Assembly: GCA_039583875.1 (NCBI GenBank)
Contig: CM077153.1
Span: 116,370,568 to 116,434,567 of the forward strand
DNA: 64,000 nucleotides
DNA from: Platanthera guangdongensis
Taxonomy: Eukaryota; Streptophyta; Magnoliopsida; Asparagales; Orchidaceae
Direction of reading: 5' to 3'
Shown here: piece after piece, positions 21,508-32,340 of the stretch
Layout of the letters: each line of letters begins with the position of its first letter
How positions within the stretch are numbered: position 1 is the first letter of the stretch
The notes under the pieces: generated by a model
Told to the model about the DNA's origin: nothing
The model's input: only the letters and a program-made list of their open reading frames with translations
Databases searched by the model: none
Program-made: the position numbers and the translations under genes

Positions 21508-23565
21508 ATGGGTTCCACTGAAAATCACAAGGAATTGGGATCCATGAAACTACATATATGTAGGAAGGAAATCTTTGGGATTTGGAAGGAAAGGGTAAGG
21601 CTGTTTATGGAGGACTCAGATCCTAGAATTTACATCACAGTAAAGGAAGGGCCATATGTGCCCATGAAGGTGTCAGTCCTAGATGCTAATCAGAGAATAC
21701 CAAAGGATTTCTCTGAAATGACAAAGGATGAGATTGTCCTAGCCACCATGGACAAAAGGGCTCAAAACATTATAGTGAGTGTCATGGATGATGCAACTTT
21801 TCAGAATCTAATACAATGTAAGACAGCCAAAGAAATGTGGGATACCCTTATTGTGTATATGGAAGGTTCTGAAGAAGTTAGGCAAGACAGAAAATCCTTG
21901 CTAAATCAAGAGTATGAAAGTTTTAGACAAGTAAAGGGTGATAGCATAACTGAGTGCTATAAGAAGTTCTACAGGATAGTGAATGAACTCATGTCCTATG
22001 GCAGAGAGTTCAGTAATTATGAACTCAATGACAAGTTTCTAAGGTCTCTAACTAAAGATTGGGACACCAAGATCTGTGCCATTAGAGAAATGGCTAAGTT
22101 GGGAGAAATTCCTCCACCTACACTGTTTGGCAAATTGTTGTCTTATGAAATGCAGTTGACAGTGAGGAAAGAGGAGGAGAAATCAACAAGAAATGAACAT
22201 AAGGAAAGAACAGTAGCTTTCAAGACAGAAGCCCCCAGAAAGTACATGAGTAAGTCACCAACTCCACCTCCAAAGGTAGTTGAATCAGAGTCAGATGAGT
22301 CAGTCAGCACAAAATCTGAAAGCAGTGAAAGTGATGAGGACTTTGCTGCCTTCACTAGACATTTTCAGAAATTCTTAAAGAAGAAGCAGTGGAGGTCAAG
22401 GTCATCTACTTCACAGGGAAAGGAAGACTCTTATCAGAAAAAGAGGTCTTCAAAGAAAGACAAGAAAAAGACTAAGTCTAGCAAGGCAACACTTTCAAAA
22501 ATAGTGTGCTATTGCTGCAATAGACAAGGTCATGTGATAGCAGATTGTCCTGAGAAGAGAAAGGAGTCTAGTGACAAGAAGAAGACTCATTTCAAAGGCA
22601 AGAAAGAAAAGTCATTTGTTGCCAAAAAGGAGAAGACTCTGTCAGATATTTCTTCTTCAGAAACTGAGTCAGATGCTGAGGCATATATAGGGTTGTTTGC
22701 TGAAGAAGAAGAAGAAGAGTTCATGTAGATTATGAATTCTATTTATGAACAAGAAGACTGTCAGTGCCAAGGACTAATGGCATTGACTGAAAGTGACAAA
22801 ATCCTGGAGCAGCCAGGACCCAGTAAGGTACAAAGTTCAACTTTAAGTTCAGTTTCTTGTGCGAGTACAGAATCAGATTCATCTTCATCAAGTGATGAGA
22901 GTGTATCTGAGTCTGAAGAAGATATTCATCAGCTGATAGATGAATATAAGGTTCTGTTGCAAGCTTACAAGAAGAGCAAGTCCCTAGCCAAAAGTCAGGC
23001 AAAGGAAATTGCAAATCTCAAAGCTGCAGCAACAGATTCTGAGAAATTGTTTGATCAAAAACTAAATGAGATAGCCAGATTGAAGCACATAACTGTGATT
23101 CAAATGGGAACTATATCATTTAAGAATGATCAAATCAAGAGTCTGGAGATTAATCTTCAGAAGGAGAAAGACTTGGTTGCTAGGTTTTCTAAACCTAAGT
23201 CTGTTTTACCCATAATTGATGAATTTATTCATCACAAAGGTAAAACTGGACTGGGTTTTACAAGACCTGCAAGGACTGTTCAGTCCAAGTCTATGTCCAA
23301 GAGCAAAGCCCCAACACTCAACAAGCCAGCTGTGGATAAAACAGCTAAGACTGTACCTAAGCAAAGGTACAATAAGTTTGAGTGTTGGTGTTGTGGCAAG
23401 GTTGGCCATTTTGCAATGGACTGTTGGCACAATGTTAGTGCCAAAGTGAGTAGCAAACTGGCTATTGGAAAACCAGCAGGTAGTCTTGTCAGGATGCAAA
23501 CTAACAAATACCAAGGACCCAAGAATACTTTGGGTTCAAGGTTCATTAATCTGTTTTACAGGTGA
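21508..23565 (+). pseudogene. E5 gag, Sirevirus-type
   Basis: The ATG at 21508 gives MGSTENHKELGSMKLHICRK; the upstream in-frame part lies over the primer site and was not used. The copia Gag core follows (AKEMWDTLIVYMEGSEEV, NELMSYGREFSNYELNDKFL), then a Lys/Glu/Ser-rich region and zinc knuckle CYCCNRQGHVIADC at about residue 333. A TAG at 22726-22728 interrupts it. The same frame continues to 23565 with a coiled-coil-like stretch (LDEYKVLLQAYKKSKSLAKSQ type) and a second knuckle CWCCGKVGHFAMDC. A long Gag with two knuckles fits Sireviruses. Pol continues in a different frame at 23562, so a frameshift (programmed or mutational) would be needed. Confidence 0.88.
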
Positions 23566-24728
23566 GTCCAAGTTGTCATGCCCCAATATGGTACTTGGAC
23601 AGTGGATGTTCCAGACATATGACTGGAACAAAGGGATTACTAAAGGACTACATTCCAATCAAAGATGGTCCAAAAGTCACCTTTGGTGGTTCTGAAAAGG
23701 GAATCATCAAAGGATTTGGTAACATTTCTAGTAACTTAGTTACCATTACTCAAGTGGCTTATGTTAAAGGGTTGAAACACAACCTAATAAGTATAAGTCA
23801 ATTAAGTGATGTAGGGTATGACATCTCATTTGTTAAGAATGGTTGTCATATCAAGAGGTCAAATGATCAAGAGATCATTTTGACTGGCTATAGAAAGAGG
23901 AATGTCTACTGCCTAGACATTATGTGTGAGACCAATGGCTCTTAAGTGTGTCTTGTAGCTGATGAGACAGTTTCTCATTGTGTCAAATGGCACAAGAGGC
24001 TGGCCCATCTAAACTACAAGACAATTGGCAAACTCTTTAGTAAAGAGTTAGTGAGGAATGGTCCTCAAGTTAAGTGTGTTAAAGATGGTATTTGCTCAGC
24101 TTGTCAAAAGGGCAAGCAGACTAGATCCACCTTTAGAAGCATAGAAAACAAAGATGTTGTGAGGTGTTTATACCTCTTGCATATGGATCTCTTTGGTCCA
24201 ATGCCAGTTCACAGCCTAGGTAGGAAGGTCTATGCCTTTGTAGTTGTAGATGACTACTCAAGGTTTTCCTGGGTGTTCTTCTTAAGACAGAAATCTGAAA
24301 CACCTAATGTCTTTTATAGCTTTGTCAAGCAAATTCAGAATGAACTAAATAGTATAGTGGTCAAAATAAGAAGTGACCATGGTACTGAGTTTCAGTCTGA
24401 TAGCATGACAAAACTATGTGAAGACTTTGGGATATTTCAAGAGTTTTCTTCACCTAGAACACCTCAGCAAAATGGCATTGCTGAGAGGAAGAATAGAACC
24501 TTGATTGAGGCAGGTAGAACCTTATTAAGTGATACATCACTACCAGAATATTTCTGGGCTGAAGCAGTCAATACTGCATGCCATGTTATTAATAGGGCTA
24601 CCATAACTAAAGGCCTCAACAAGACCCCCTATGAGGTTGTGAAAGGCAGGAAACCAAACCTTTCCTACTTCAGGATCTTTGGTTGCAAATGCTTCATACT
24701 TAACAATGGAAAGTCTTACTTGACTTAG
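23562..24728 (+). pseudogene. E5 protease and integrase
   Basis: Starts in an overlapping frame with WYLDSGCSRHMTGTKG, the copia protease DSG site, and VKGLKHNLISISQL. A TAA (23943-23945) follows SNGS, then integrase in the same frame. It has the HHCC finger (HKRLAHLNYKTI, CSACQKGK), first Asp (LLHMDLFGPMP), second Asp (IRSDHGTEFQ) and Glu (QQNGIAERKNRTLIEAG), all present. A TAG at 24726-24728 ends the piece after ILNNGKSYLT. The catalytic residues are intact but the polyprotein is not. Confidence 0.9.
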
Positions 24729-26705
24729 TTTGCTGCCAAGTCCCAAGAGGGAATTTTTGTTGGGTACAGCAACAATAGTAAGGCTTATAGAGTCTACAAC
24801 TTGTCTACTCAAGTTGTAGAAGAGACTGTACATGTAGTATTTGATGAAACTAGGCTTATTAACAATGAGTTGTCTAGTAGTGTATGCAGCCCCACAGGTT
24901 TAACAAAGAAGATGGACAAGCTCACTATAGAGGAAGAACCTACTGCAAGACAGCAGGTAGTAGACAGTGGTTGTTGTCCAGGGGGAGAACTACATGTACC
25001 AAATGCAGAAGAAGTACAAGGAGTACAGCAAGATGATGAAACTGAAGAGGTTCAACCAGAAGTCAGGATGCCTCCAGCCAATAGGCATCTTAGAGATCAT
25101 CCAGTAGAGCAGATTACTGGAGATCCAAGACAAGGGGTGCAAACAAGGAGCAGAAACCTGAATGCAGCAATCTACTCCAGTTTCTTATCCCAAGTTGAAC
25201 CTAAGAAGTTTGAAGAAGCCATTAAAGACCCTCTTTGGGTTGAGGCTATGCAAGAAGAACTCAATCAATTCAAGAGATGCAAGGTCTGGGAGCTTGTTCC
25301 TAAACCTAAAGACCACAATATAATTGGAACCAAGTGGATCTATAGGAACAAGATGGATGAACAAGGAGTCATCATTAAGAACAAAGCAAGACTAGTTGCT
25401 AAAGGATATAGGCAGGAAGAAGGTATTGATTTTGATCAAACCTTTGCTCCAGTAGCCAGACTGGAAGCCATAAGAATGTTCCTGGCCTATGCAACTTTTC
25501 AAGGATTCAAAGTTTACCAAATGGATGTCAAGTCAGCATTTCTAAATGGTAATCTTAAAGAATAAGTCTATGTGGAACAACCCTCAGGTTTTGTTGATTC
25601 AACTCTACCTAATCATGTCTATAGACTTAGGAAAGCTTTATATGGGTTAAAGCAAGCCCCTAGGGCTTGGTATGAAACCCTGTCTAGTTTCCTCATTGAG
25701 AATAAGTTCACAAGGGGGAAAATAGACAAGACTCTATTCCTTAGGGAATCTAGAGGCAAAGTTATACTAGTCCAAATATATGTAGATGACATTATATTTG
25801 GGTCTACTGAAAGTAGCCTTTGCAAAAAGTTTGCAAAGCTAATGCAAGGTCAATTTGAGATGAGTAGTATGGGAGAGCTAAAGTTCTTCTTGGGTCTCCA
25901 AGTAAGACAGACTGAGAGTGGTTTATCCATATGCCAGTCCAAGTTCACCCTAGAACTCATAAGGAAGTATGGTATGGATTCATCCAGCACCATGAAGACT
26001 CCTATAGGGTCAAGTATGTCTCTTAGCAAGGATGATGCAGGGAAGCCTGTAGATGAAACCTTGTATAGAGGAATAGTTGGCTCTCTATTATACTTGACTG
26101 CAAGTAGACCAGATATCATGTATGCTATATGTGTCTGTGCAAGGTATCAAGCCTGCCCTAAAGAGTCTCATTTGACAGCAGTCAAAAGGATATTGAGATA
26201 TCTAAGGGGCACTCCTTATCCAGGCCTCTGGTACCCTAGGAATGGGGATTTTGACCTAACAGGTTATTCAGATGCAGACTTTGCAGGATGCAAAGAAGAC
26301 AGAAAAAGCACTACTGGAACCTGTCAATTCCTAGGTGGGAGACTGATTTCTTGGAGTAGCAAAAAGCAAACAAGTGTGGCTATCTCCACTGCAGAATCAG
26401 AGTATGTTGCTGCAGGAAGTTGATGTGCTCAACTTCTTTGGATACAACATCAGCTAGAGGACTATGGAATTCAGGTAAGTAGAACTCCACTCTTTTGTGA
26501 TTCTACTAGTGCTATTTCAATAGCTAATAATCCTGTCTCCCATAGTAGAACAAAACATATTGAAATTAAATATCATTTTCTTAGGGAGCATGTAGAAAGA
26601 GAAGATATTTTACTTGAATATGTTAAAACAGATGAACAACTAGCTGATATGTATACTAAGCCCCTAGAAGAAGCTAAGTTCAATAGGTTTAAAATTGAAC
26701 TATGA
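24729..26705 (+). pseudogene. E5 reverse transcriptase and RNase H
   Basis: Continues the integrase frame. RT starts around 25200 ([53 protein letters not shown]). A TAA at 25563-25565 follows NLKE. Then come VYVEQPSGF, ALYGLKQAPRAWY and the catalytic YVDDIIFGST. RNase H reads GYSDADFAGCKEDRKSTTG and SVAISTAESEYVAA; a TGA at 26421-26423 precedes CAQLLWIQHQLEDY. The tail ends at 26705 with ADMYTKPLEEAKFNRFK. All four pol stops are single-codon changes in one frame. Confidence 0.9.
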
Positions 26706-26754
26706 ATGATAAACTTAGAGTAAGTTTATAGTATTGGAAATTGGCTAAGTAAAA

Positions 26755-27200
26755 AGGTGTCGACACACAGAGATATCTGTGTCGACACAGAAAATTGGTG
26801 TCGACACTTCAGGAAAAAGGTGTCGACACATCTAGGAAGTTGGTGTCGACACTTCAGAATATTAGTGTCGACACATGACTAGTTGGTGTCGACACAACCA
26901 AGGTGGTGTCGACACTTAGTATTTACTCAGAATTCTCTAAGTAAAGTCTCGGCTATGTGTCGAGTTATGTAGTGTCGACACATAAATAAGTGTCGACACA
27001 TAAAATCTGTTGACTAAACTTGTGTCGACACATATGTGTCGAGACATTATAAGTCAGTGTCGACACTTATTGCCAGTGTCGACACAATTTAAGTTAGCTG
27101 TCCCGCCTGTTCATCTTCAAAATTAGAAAGGTATAAATAGGGTTTTGTCTTTGTTTTTCGACACGCTTTCAAAGTTTCGAGACCAAACTTCTGTGTCGAC
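26755..27200. repeat. GTGTCGACAC palindrome array between E5 pol and extra ORF
   Basis: About 14 exact copies of the palindrome found in the LTR, here with other linkers (ACTTCAGGAAAA, TGACTAGTTG types). It ends 37 bases before the ATG of the extra ORF. A TATAAATAGGG box at about 27131-27141 lies between the array and the ATG at 27237, so an internal promoter is possible. Confidence 0.9.
27131..27141 (+). promoter_or_regulatory. Candidate internal TATA box upstream of the E5 extra ORF
   Basis: GTATAAATAGGG lies about 100 bases before the ATG at 27237 and just after the main palindrome array, the same arrangement as array and TATA box in the LTR. It would allow a separate transcript for the extra ORF. 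This is inferred from layout only. Confidence 0.5.
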
Positions 27201-27236
27201 ACCTCTTTTCTCTCAAGACAAATTCTACAAACCCTA

Positions 27237-29669
27237 ATGGCGCCAAAACTAGAGGAGAACGTCAACGAAGGATACGAACTGGTGCGTGATGCTTTTGATG
27301 CTGCAGACCAAGAAATCAAGAACGTGATAACCCTAGTCGCCTACTCAGGGTTAGAATATCTTGTCTCTGAGCCAACGAAAATTTGGAAGAAAGAGGTACT
27401 GGAATTCATCAATGGAGCTGAAGTAGACGACACTGGATTGAAGCTTAAATCCAGGGTTCATGGTGAGAAGGTGAAGGTATCACCTAAGAGCTTGAGGAAG
27501 ATTCTACAGCTACCCAGAACTAAGGAAGAGGATGAAGTTACAGCTTCCAGGTCCAGAGATGCATTGGCATGGTGTGGACTGGATGCTAAGATGAAAATTG
27601 GCTCAGTTTTCAATAGGAAAGGCATGAATAGTCAAGGAAAATTCCTATCAGAAATTGTTGGCAAGGTCATATTAAGTAAGCCAGGAGGGCATGATAGGGT
27701 ATCTGCCTCTATGTTCAGTATAATGACCAGGATTATATTCAATCTGAAAACTGATTGGTCTGTTATAGTTTTTGAAAAGATAAAGGAAAGCTTGAAGAAG
27801 CCCAATCTGGGCAGGATCATAAGTCTACACCTAGCTGGTACCATACCAGAGGTTATGCAACAAGCTGCTGGAAGAAAGATAAACCATATGAGGAAGATGG
27901 ATTTAAGGATTTTCTCCAGATGGGACAGGGTGTTGTCAAAAGAGATACCAACACCTGAGAAGATTACTTCTGAGAAAGAAATTCCACCAAAGAAGAAGAG
28001 GAAAACTGCTCCAGTGGCTCAAGTGTCCACTAGCAGCTCTGACAGTGAAGAACAAGTTGTCTTCACACCAGATGAGAATGAGGAAGAGACTGTTGTAAAG
28101 TCTCCAGCTCCTCAAGAGGTTGCTGAAATCCAGGGGGAGCTTCCAGTTGTAGATGAACCCACTACACTGGAAAGTGAACAAGCAACCAACACAATACTAG
28201 AGGTAATCACTGAACTAAATACTTTGGATTTTCCTATAGAGGATACTGATTTGTCTGATGTTCATCAGCAAACTCAGCTGGATAGTCAAGTCCCAGATGC
28301 TGTCATGGAAGACACATCTGTTGAAGTTGTAGTTACTGATCCAGTGGTTGAAGAGCCCAGAATTTCTCCTACTCAGTCTCCAAAAGAATATACCATGGAA
28401 TATCTTTTATTAAATCTAGATCAAGAAGATTTTGATAAGGAAACTGCTGTTACTGAGGGGGATAATGCTCCAATTGAGGGGGAGCAGGTACCAATTCTTG
28501 AAATGCCTACAAGGCAAGAAACTGAGAAGGCACCAGATGTGCAGACTGAGAGGCCCCCAAGCCCTAAGGAGAGGGTAGAAATTGCTAGCTCCTCAGCTTC
28601 AGAAGATGAGGATGCAGCAAGGGCAAGGAAAAAGAAAATTTATGTCTTCAAAAGAAGGAGCCAGAGTTATAAGAAGGCTCTCCAAACTATTGCTCCACAG
28701 CCTATATCACAGCCAGCTCCAACTGCTGATTATAGTGCTTTAATGGTGGCTATGCAGATTAAATTGGATGAGCAAAGGCAGGCCATTGAAAAGTATGTTG
28801 ATGAAGGGCACAAATCACTACAGTTTGATCTAGCCCAGGACATAAAATCAATAAGATTTGAAATGAATCTTAACAAGAAGGAGATGACGGACTGCTTCCA
28901 CAAAGGGGGGAATGCAGTAGTGTACTTAGCTACACACCAAGAAAAGATTAAGGCTCAAGTTGATGACATAGCCCTGAAGCAAGGATATGTACTTGAAAAT
29001 CAACTTAGAATGAATGACAATTTGACAGAATCTCATAATGCAATTGTCACAGAACTAAAGAACATAGCTGCTAGACCTTCTACCTCTACTGCTACTGTTA
29101 AAGCTGAATTTGACAAAGTATTTCAAGAAGAAATCACTGCTGTTAAGACTGTCATTCAAGACTCCCAGAAGGTCATATTTGAACAACTTAATAAGCTCAA
29201 ACCTTTCTTTAAAGATGGAGTCAGATACTTGGATAATCAAATCAGATTCCAGAAGGATGATGTCAGAGATCACATGGCTAGAGAAGTCATAAAGGGGGAG
29301 AGAGTTTTAGTCAAAGCTAGCTCTGATCATGCCAAATGGATATCTAATTCCATCAGAGCTACACTGGGCTATCCTCCTCTTTGTGATGATGACAATGCTG
29401 CTGAATCTGGAATTCATCCTGCATATTTAGGAGGGGAGCAACCAGAAGTGGCTCAAGTTATCTATCCTCCTCCAGATTTTGAAATGGTGCAAGCTGATAT
29501 TCATCACATGTATAGCCCAACTGAAGGGAAGTCCAATGTCATTCTAGAAAAAGTGGTTCAGCCTATATCTGAAGCTATGCAAGCAGCTCTTCAGAAAGAA
29601 GAAGAAGCTCTACAGAAAGAAGAAGAGACTAGATTGTCTAAGAAGAGGTTTAGGGAACAAGCTGAATAA
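27237..29669 (+). CDS. E5 extra ORF in envelope-like position, 810 aa
   Basis: An open frame from ATG (after AACCCTA) to TAA, between pol and the 3' LTR, the place where Sireviruses may carry an envelope-like gene. The N-terminal 230 residues look folded (GLEYLVSEPTKIWKKEVLEF, KVSPKSLRKILQLP, TRIIFNLKTDWSVIVFEKI). They resemble, as far as I can judge, the 'putative plant transposon protein' domain found in such ORFs. A basic PPKKKRK at residues 250-256 looks like a nuclear localisation signal. Then comes an acidic, Pro/Glu-rich linker (about 260-480) and a helical C-terminal half with coiled-coil character. I see no signal peptide or transmembrane segment, so a true envelope role is doubtful. 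Confidence 0.8.
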   Translation: MAPKLEENVNEGYELVRDAFDAADQEIKNVITLVAYSGLEYLVSEPTKIWKKEVLEFINGAEVDDTGLKLKSRVHGEKVKVSPKSLRKILQLPRTKEEDEVTASRSRDALAWCGLDAKMKIGSVFNRKGMNSQGKFLSEIVGKVILSKPGGHDRVSASMFSIMTRIIFNLKTDWSVIVFEKIKESLKKPNLGRIISLHLAGTIPEVMQQAAGRKINHMRKMDLRIFSRWDRVLSKEIPTPEKITSEKEIPPKKKRKTAPVAQVSTSSSDSEEQVVFTPDENEEETVVKSPAPQEVAEIQGELPVVDEPTTLESEQATNTILEVITELNTLDFPIEDTDLSDVHQQTQLDSQVPDAVMEDTSVEVVVTDPVVEEPRISPTQSPKEYTMEYLLLNLDQEDFDKETAVTEGDNAPIEGEQVPILEMPTRQETEKAPDVQTERPPSPKERVEIASSSASEDEDAARARKKKIYVFKRRSQSYKKALQTIAPQPISQPAPTADYSALMVAMQIKLDEQRQAIEKYVDEGHKSLQFDLAQDIKSIRFEMNLNKKEMTDCFHKGGNAVVYLATHQEKIKAQVDDIALKQGYVLENQLRMNDNLTESHNAIVTELKNIAARPSTSTATVKAEFDKVFQEEITAVKTVIQDSQKVIFEQLNKLKPFFKDGVRYLDNQIRFQKDDVRDHMAREVIKGERVLVKASSDHAKWISNSIRATLGYPPLCDDDNAAESGIHPAYLGGEQPEVAQVIYPPPDFEMVQADIHHMYSPTEGKSNVILEKVVQPISEAMQAALQKEEEALQKEEETRLSKKRFREQAE

Positions 29670-30044
29670 AGGCCAGACTTTGAACAGTGGAGCCCTACCT
29701 CAAGAAATATCATTTTGACTGCCTGGAAAGCTGCCAAAGATAACATTCAAGACAGGAATAAGTGGTTCTCTGAAACTGAATGGAGGAAACATGAATCAAG
29801 GCAGGAGGCCATAGTTCAACATAGAAGGAAGGCCAAGATGGGAAAGCTACCTCCTATAGCTCTGGAGCCTAGCAAGTACTTTCCCAAGCCTTATCACTAC
29901 TTTGAGAGACAAAAGATCAAGGCTGAGGAACTCAAGAAGAAAGAGCTGAAAGGTAAGAAGCCTGCTGAAACAGAAGATGCTGAAGCTCCTGTTCAAGCCA
30001 GAGTTCAAGCTGGAAAGGGAATAGTCATTAAGGAGGCTGAATAG
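29670..30044 (+). pseudogene. Continuation of the E5 extra ORF beyond one TAA
   Basis: The same frame reads on directly after the TAA (29667-29669): RPDFEQWSPTSRNIILTAW, then a Lys/Arg-rich helical stretch (KWFSETEWRKHESRQEAIVQ) ending at 30044. The absence of further stops and the conserved composition suggest that the original protein was about 935 residues and that the TAA is a recent mutation. Confidence 0.7.
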
Positions 30045-30310
30045 AAATAGCTTAGAAAATTTCTTAAGTTTACTATGTATTCTTTTGATATAAAACATTT
30101 TGTAAACTTTAGAATTTTGTATATGACAAAGTATTGGAACAATGTTTTGTGTAATAAATTTGTTTCATAAATTGTTCTGTGATGATGATGTATACATGTG
30201 TGATTGATACATGTTTATGTTTACCCTGCTATATATAATCCTGTTTTACATCATTTTGTAATTTTATTATGAATGGTGTATATCATTGACTAAGGGTTAT
30301 GACTTCTCCA

Positions 30311-30323
30311 AATAGGGGGAGAT
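30311..30323 (+). other. E5 polypurine tract
   Basis: AATAGGGGGAGAT immediately before the 3' LTR start TGTTGGG; the usual primer for plus-strand DNA synthesis. The 260 bases between 30045 and 30310 are AT-rich and hold no gene. Confidence 0.85.
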
Positions 30324-32340
30324 TGTTGGGTACATTGGTCCAAATGTACCTGATTTGAAGAAGCCTCACCCAACTCAATGATATACATCAAAATGTATTT
30401 GATGTATTTTGAGTTACATGTGCAGGTTAAGTATTTGCAGGAAAGAAGAAAAGTTTCTAAGTCCATGTGTAGACACTCAGAGGGAAAGTGTCGACACTTA
30501 AGAAGACTTGTGTCAACACCCAGGCAAGCAGTGTCGACACTTGGAGTCATTGTGTCGACACCAGGGATGCTGAGTCGACACCAGACACAAAGTGTCGACA
30601 CAAGGAGCTGTGTCGACACTCAATGAAGAAAAGCCAGTAAAGCTATGTCGACACTTAACAATTGTGTCGACACCCAGTAAAGTTGTGTCTACATCAGAAA
30701 GTGTCGACACCCAGAACAATGTGTCGACACTCAGCAAAAGCCAGCAGAGACTAAGTACAAGTGTCGACACCCAGAACAATGTGTCGACACTTAGCAGAAG
30801 AGTCAACACTGGAAGTAAGTGTCGACACCCAGAACAATGTGTCAACACTTAGCTGAAGACTCAACACTTGAAGAAAGTGTCGACACAAGGAGCTGTGTCG
30901 ACACTTAGCAAAGAACAGCAAAGTTCAAGAATATTCTAAGTACAAGTGTCGACACTAAGGGAATGTGTCGACACTCAGCCAGAGTCTCGACTGAAGATGT
31001 AAGTGTCGACACCCAAAGCAATGTGTCAACACTCAACAAGTATCAACAATGAAGACATGTGTCGACACCAAGAAGCAGTGTCGACACTTGACAGATACAA
31101 CACATGAAGATGTGTCGACACAAAGGTGTTGTGTCGACACTTAGAAGAATTCAGCAAAATTCTGAAGAACAAGTACTTGTGTCGACACTCCATTTCAGTG
31201 TCGACACATGAAGAAGAAGTAGTGTCGAGATACAAAATCTACAACACAAGGAGTTGTGTCGACACCTTGTAGGCTAGTGTCGACACTTAGACAACATGTG
31301 TCGACACTTGGTCTATAAGTGTCGACACTTAAAGACAGAAAGTCTCGACACTTTCAGACAGACAGAGAATTTTCAAGAACTGACTGGATGACTTGACAGC
31401 TGCCATTCCAGCCGGTCTACAGCACCTGTCAGAGTTGTCAGAATTCAGTTATGGATCGGACCAGCCGGTTACCATAAAGAAGGCCTATAAATAGGCCTAT
31501 GCTGTCTACAGAAATTGATGAATCAACAAGTTGTTGAAGAAATTGAACACAAGTCCAAGTTCAGATTTAAAGAATATCTAGCTATCAAGTGAAGATCTAA
31601 GAAGGTTGAGAGAGAGAGCTCCATCCAAGAAATCAGCTGTTGGAACCCAGCTGAGAAGAAGGATTCAGATTGGTCTGAATCTTAAGAAGCAGAGATCAAG
31701 GATCAACTGCAGAAGGAGTCAATCTTATTGAGTTCTACTTTCAAGAAGCTTTGAAGAAAGCTAAGTCAGATTGAGTCCAGCTGAGTTCTTCCAAGAACTC
31801 ATCAAGAATCTCACAACTTATCTCTCTTTCATCTAAGTTGTTGAGTTTATACTTTTTGTATTCATTATAACTTGTAGGATCCTTAGGGATCTGAGATTGT
31901 AAGCCTGCAATTATAAAGGCTGAGGGTAGGAGAGTTAAATCTCTGAGTGTAGGTCTTTGTGGCTGAGTGTAAGCCTTTGTGACTGAGTGTAGGCCTTTGT
32001 GGCTGAGTGTAGGCTTTGTGGAAAAGCTGAGTTGTAGGGTCTTGGGCCTGAGGTGTAGGAACCAGTTTGGGTTCTGAGATAGTGAAGGAGTTTGGCCGAA
32101 TCTAGTACACTGCTAGATAGGCGAAGGGGGAAAGTGGATGTACCCAAAGCTTGGGGAACCACTATAAAACTCTGTGTCTTCTGTGTACTGTGGTTTGCTG
32201 TGAATGTTGTGTGATTGCTGTTAAATAGTAGATAGAAATCTGTGTTAAATACTGATTGCTGCCATAAAAAGTTAAAAAGAATTTGGTCACCTATTCACCC
32301 CCCCCCCCCCCCTCTAGGTGTTTAGGTACTATATCTTTCA
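30324..32340 (+). repeat. E5 3' LTR
   Basis: Partner of 19392-21404, with the same palindrome array, TATA box (about 31487) and C-tract (32298-32313, longer by several C). It is followed directly by E4 RT sequence, CGTTACTCGGTCATATAG. Confidence 0.95.

Larger units (their letters stand above)
19392..32340 (+). mobile_element. E5: Sirevirus-like Ty1/copia element with extra ORF, inserted in E4 RT
   Basis: A complete element of about 12.9 kb: LTR 2013 bp, primer binding site, long gag with two zinc knuckles, pol in copia order (protease, integrase, RT, RNase H), palindrome-rich spacer, 810-codon extra ORF, polypurine tract, LTR 2017 bp. The long Gag, long LTRs with a C-tract near the 3' end and the envelope-like position of the extra ORF point to the Sirevirus (SIRE/Maximus) lineage. 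The flanks are CATTC (left) and CGTTA (right), an imperfect 5-bp duplication. By eye the LTRs differ at about 30 positions, about 1.5 percent, so the insertion is fairly recent. Confidence 0.93.

Noticed and set aside
32283..32340. Start of the long plus-strand ORF before E4 pol
   Set aside because: These codons are the C-tract and end of the E5 LTR, which happen to be in frame with E4 pol. Not part of a real protein.
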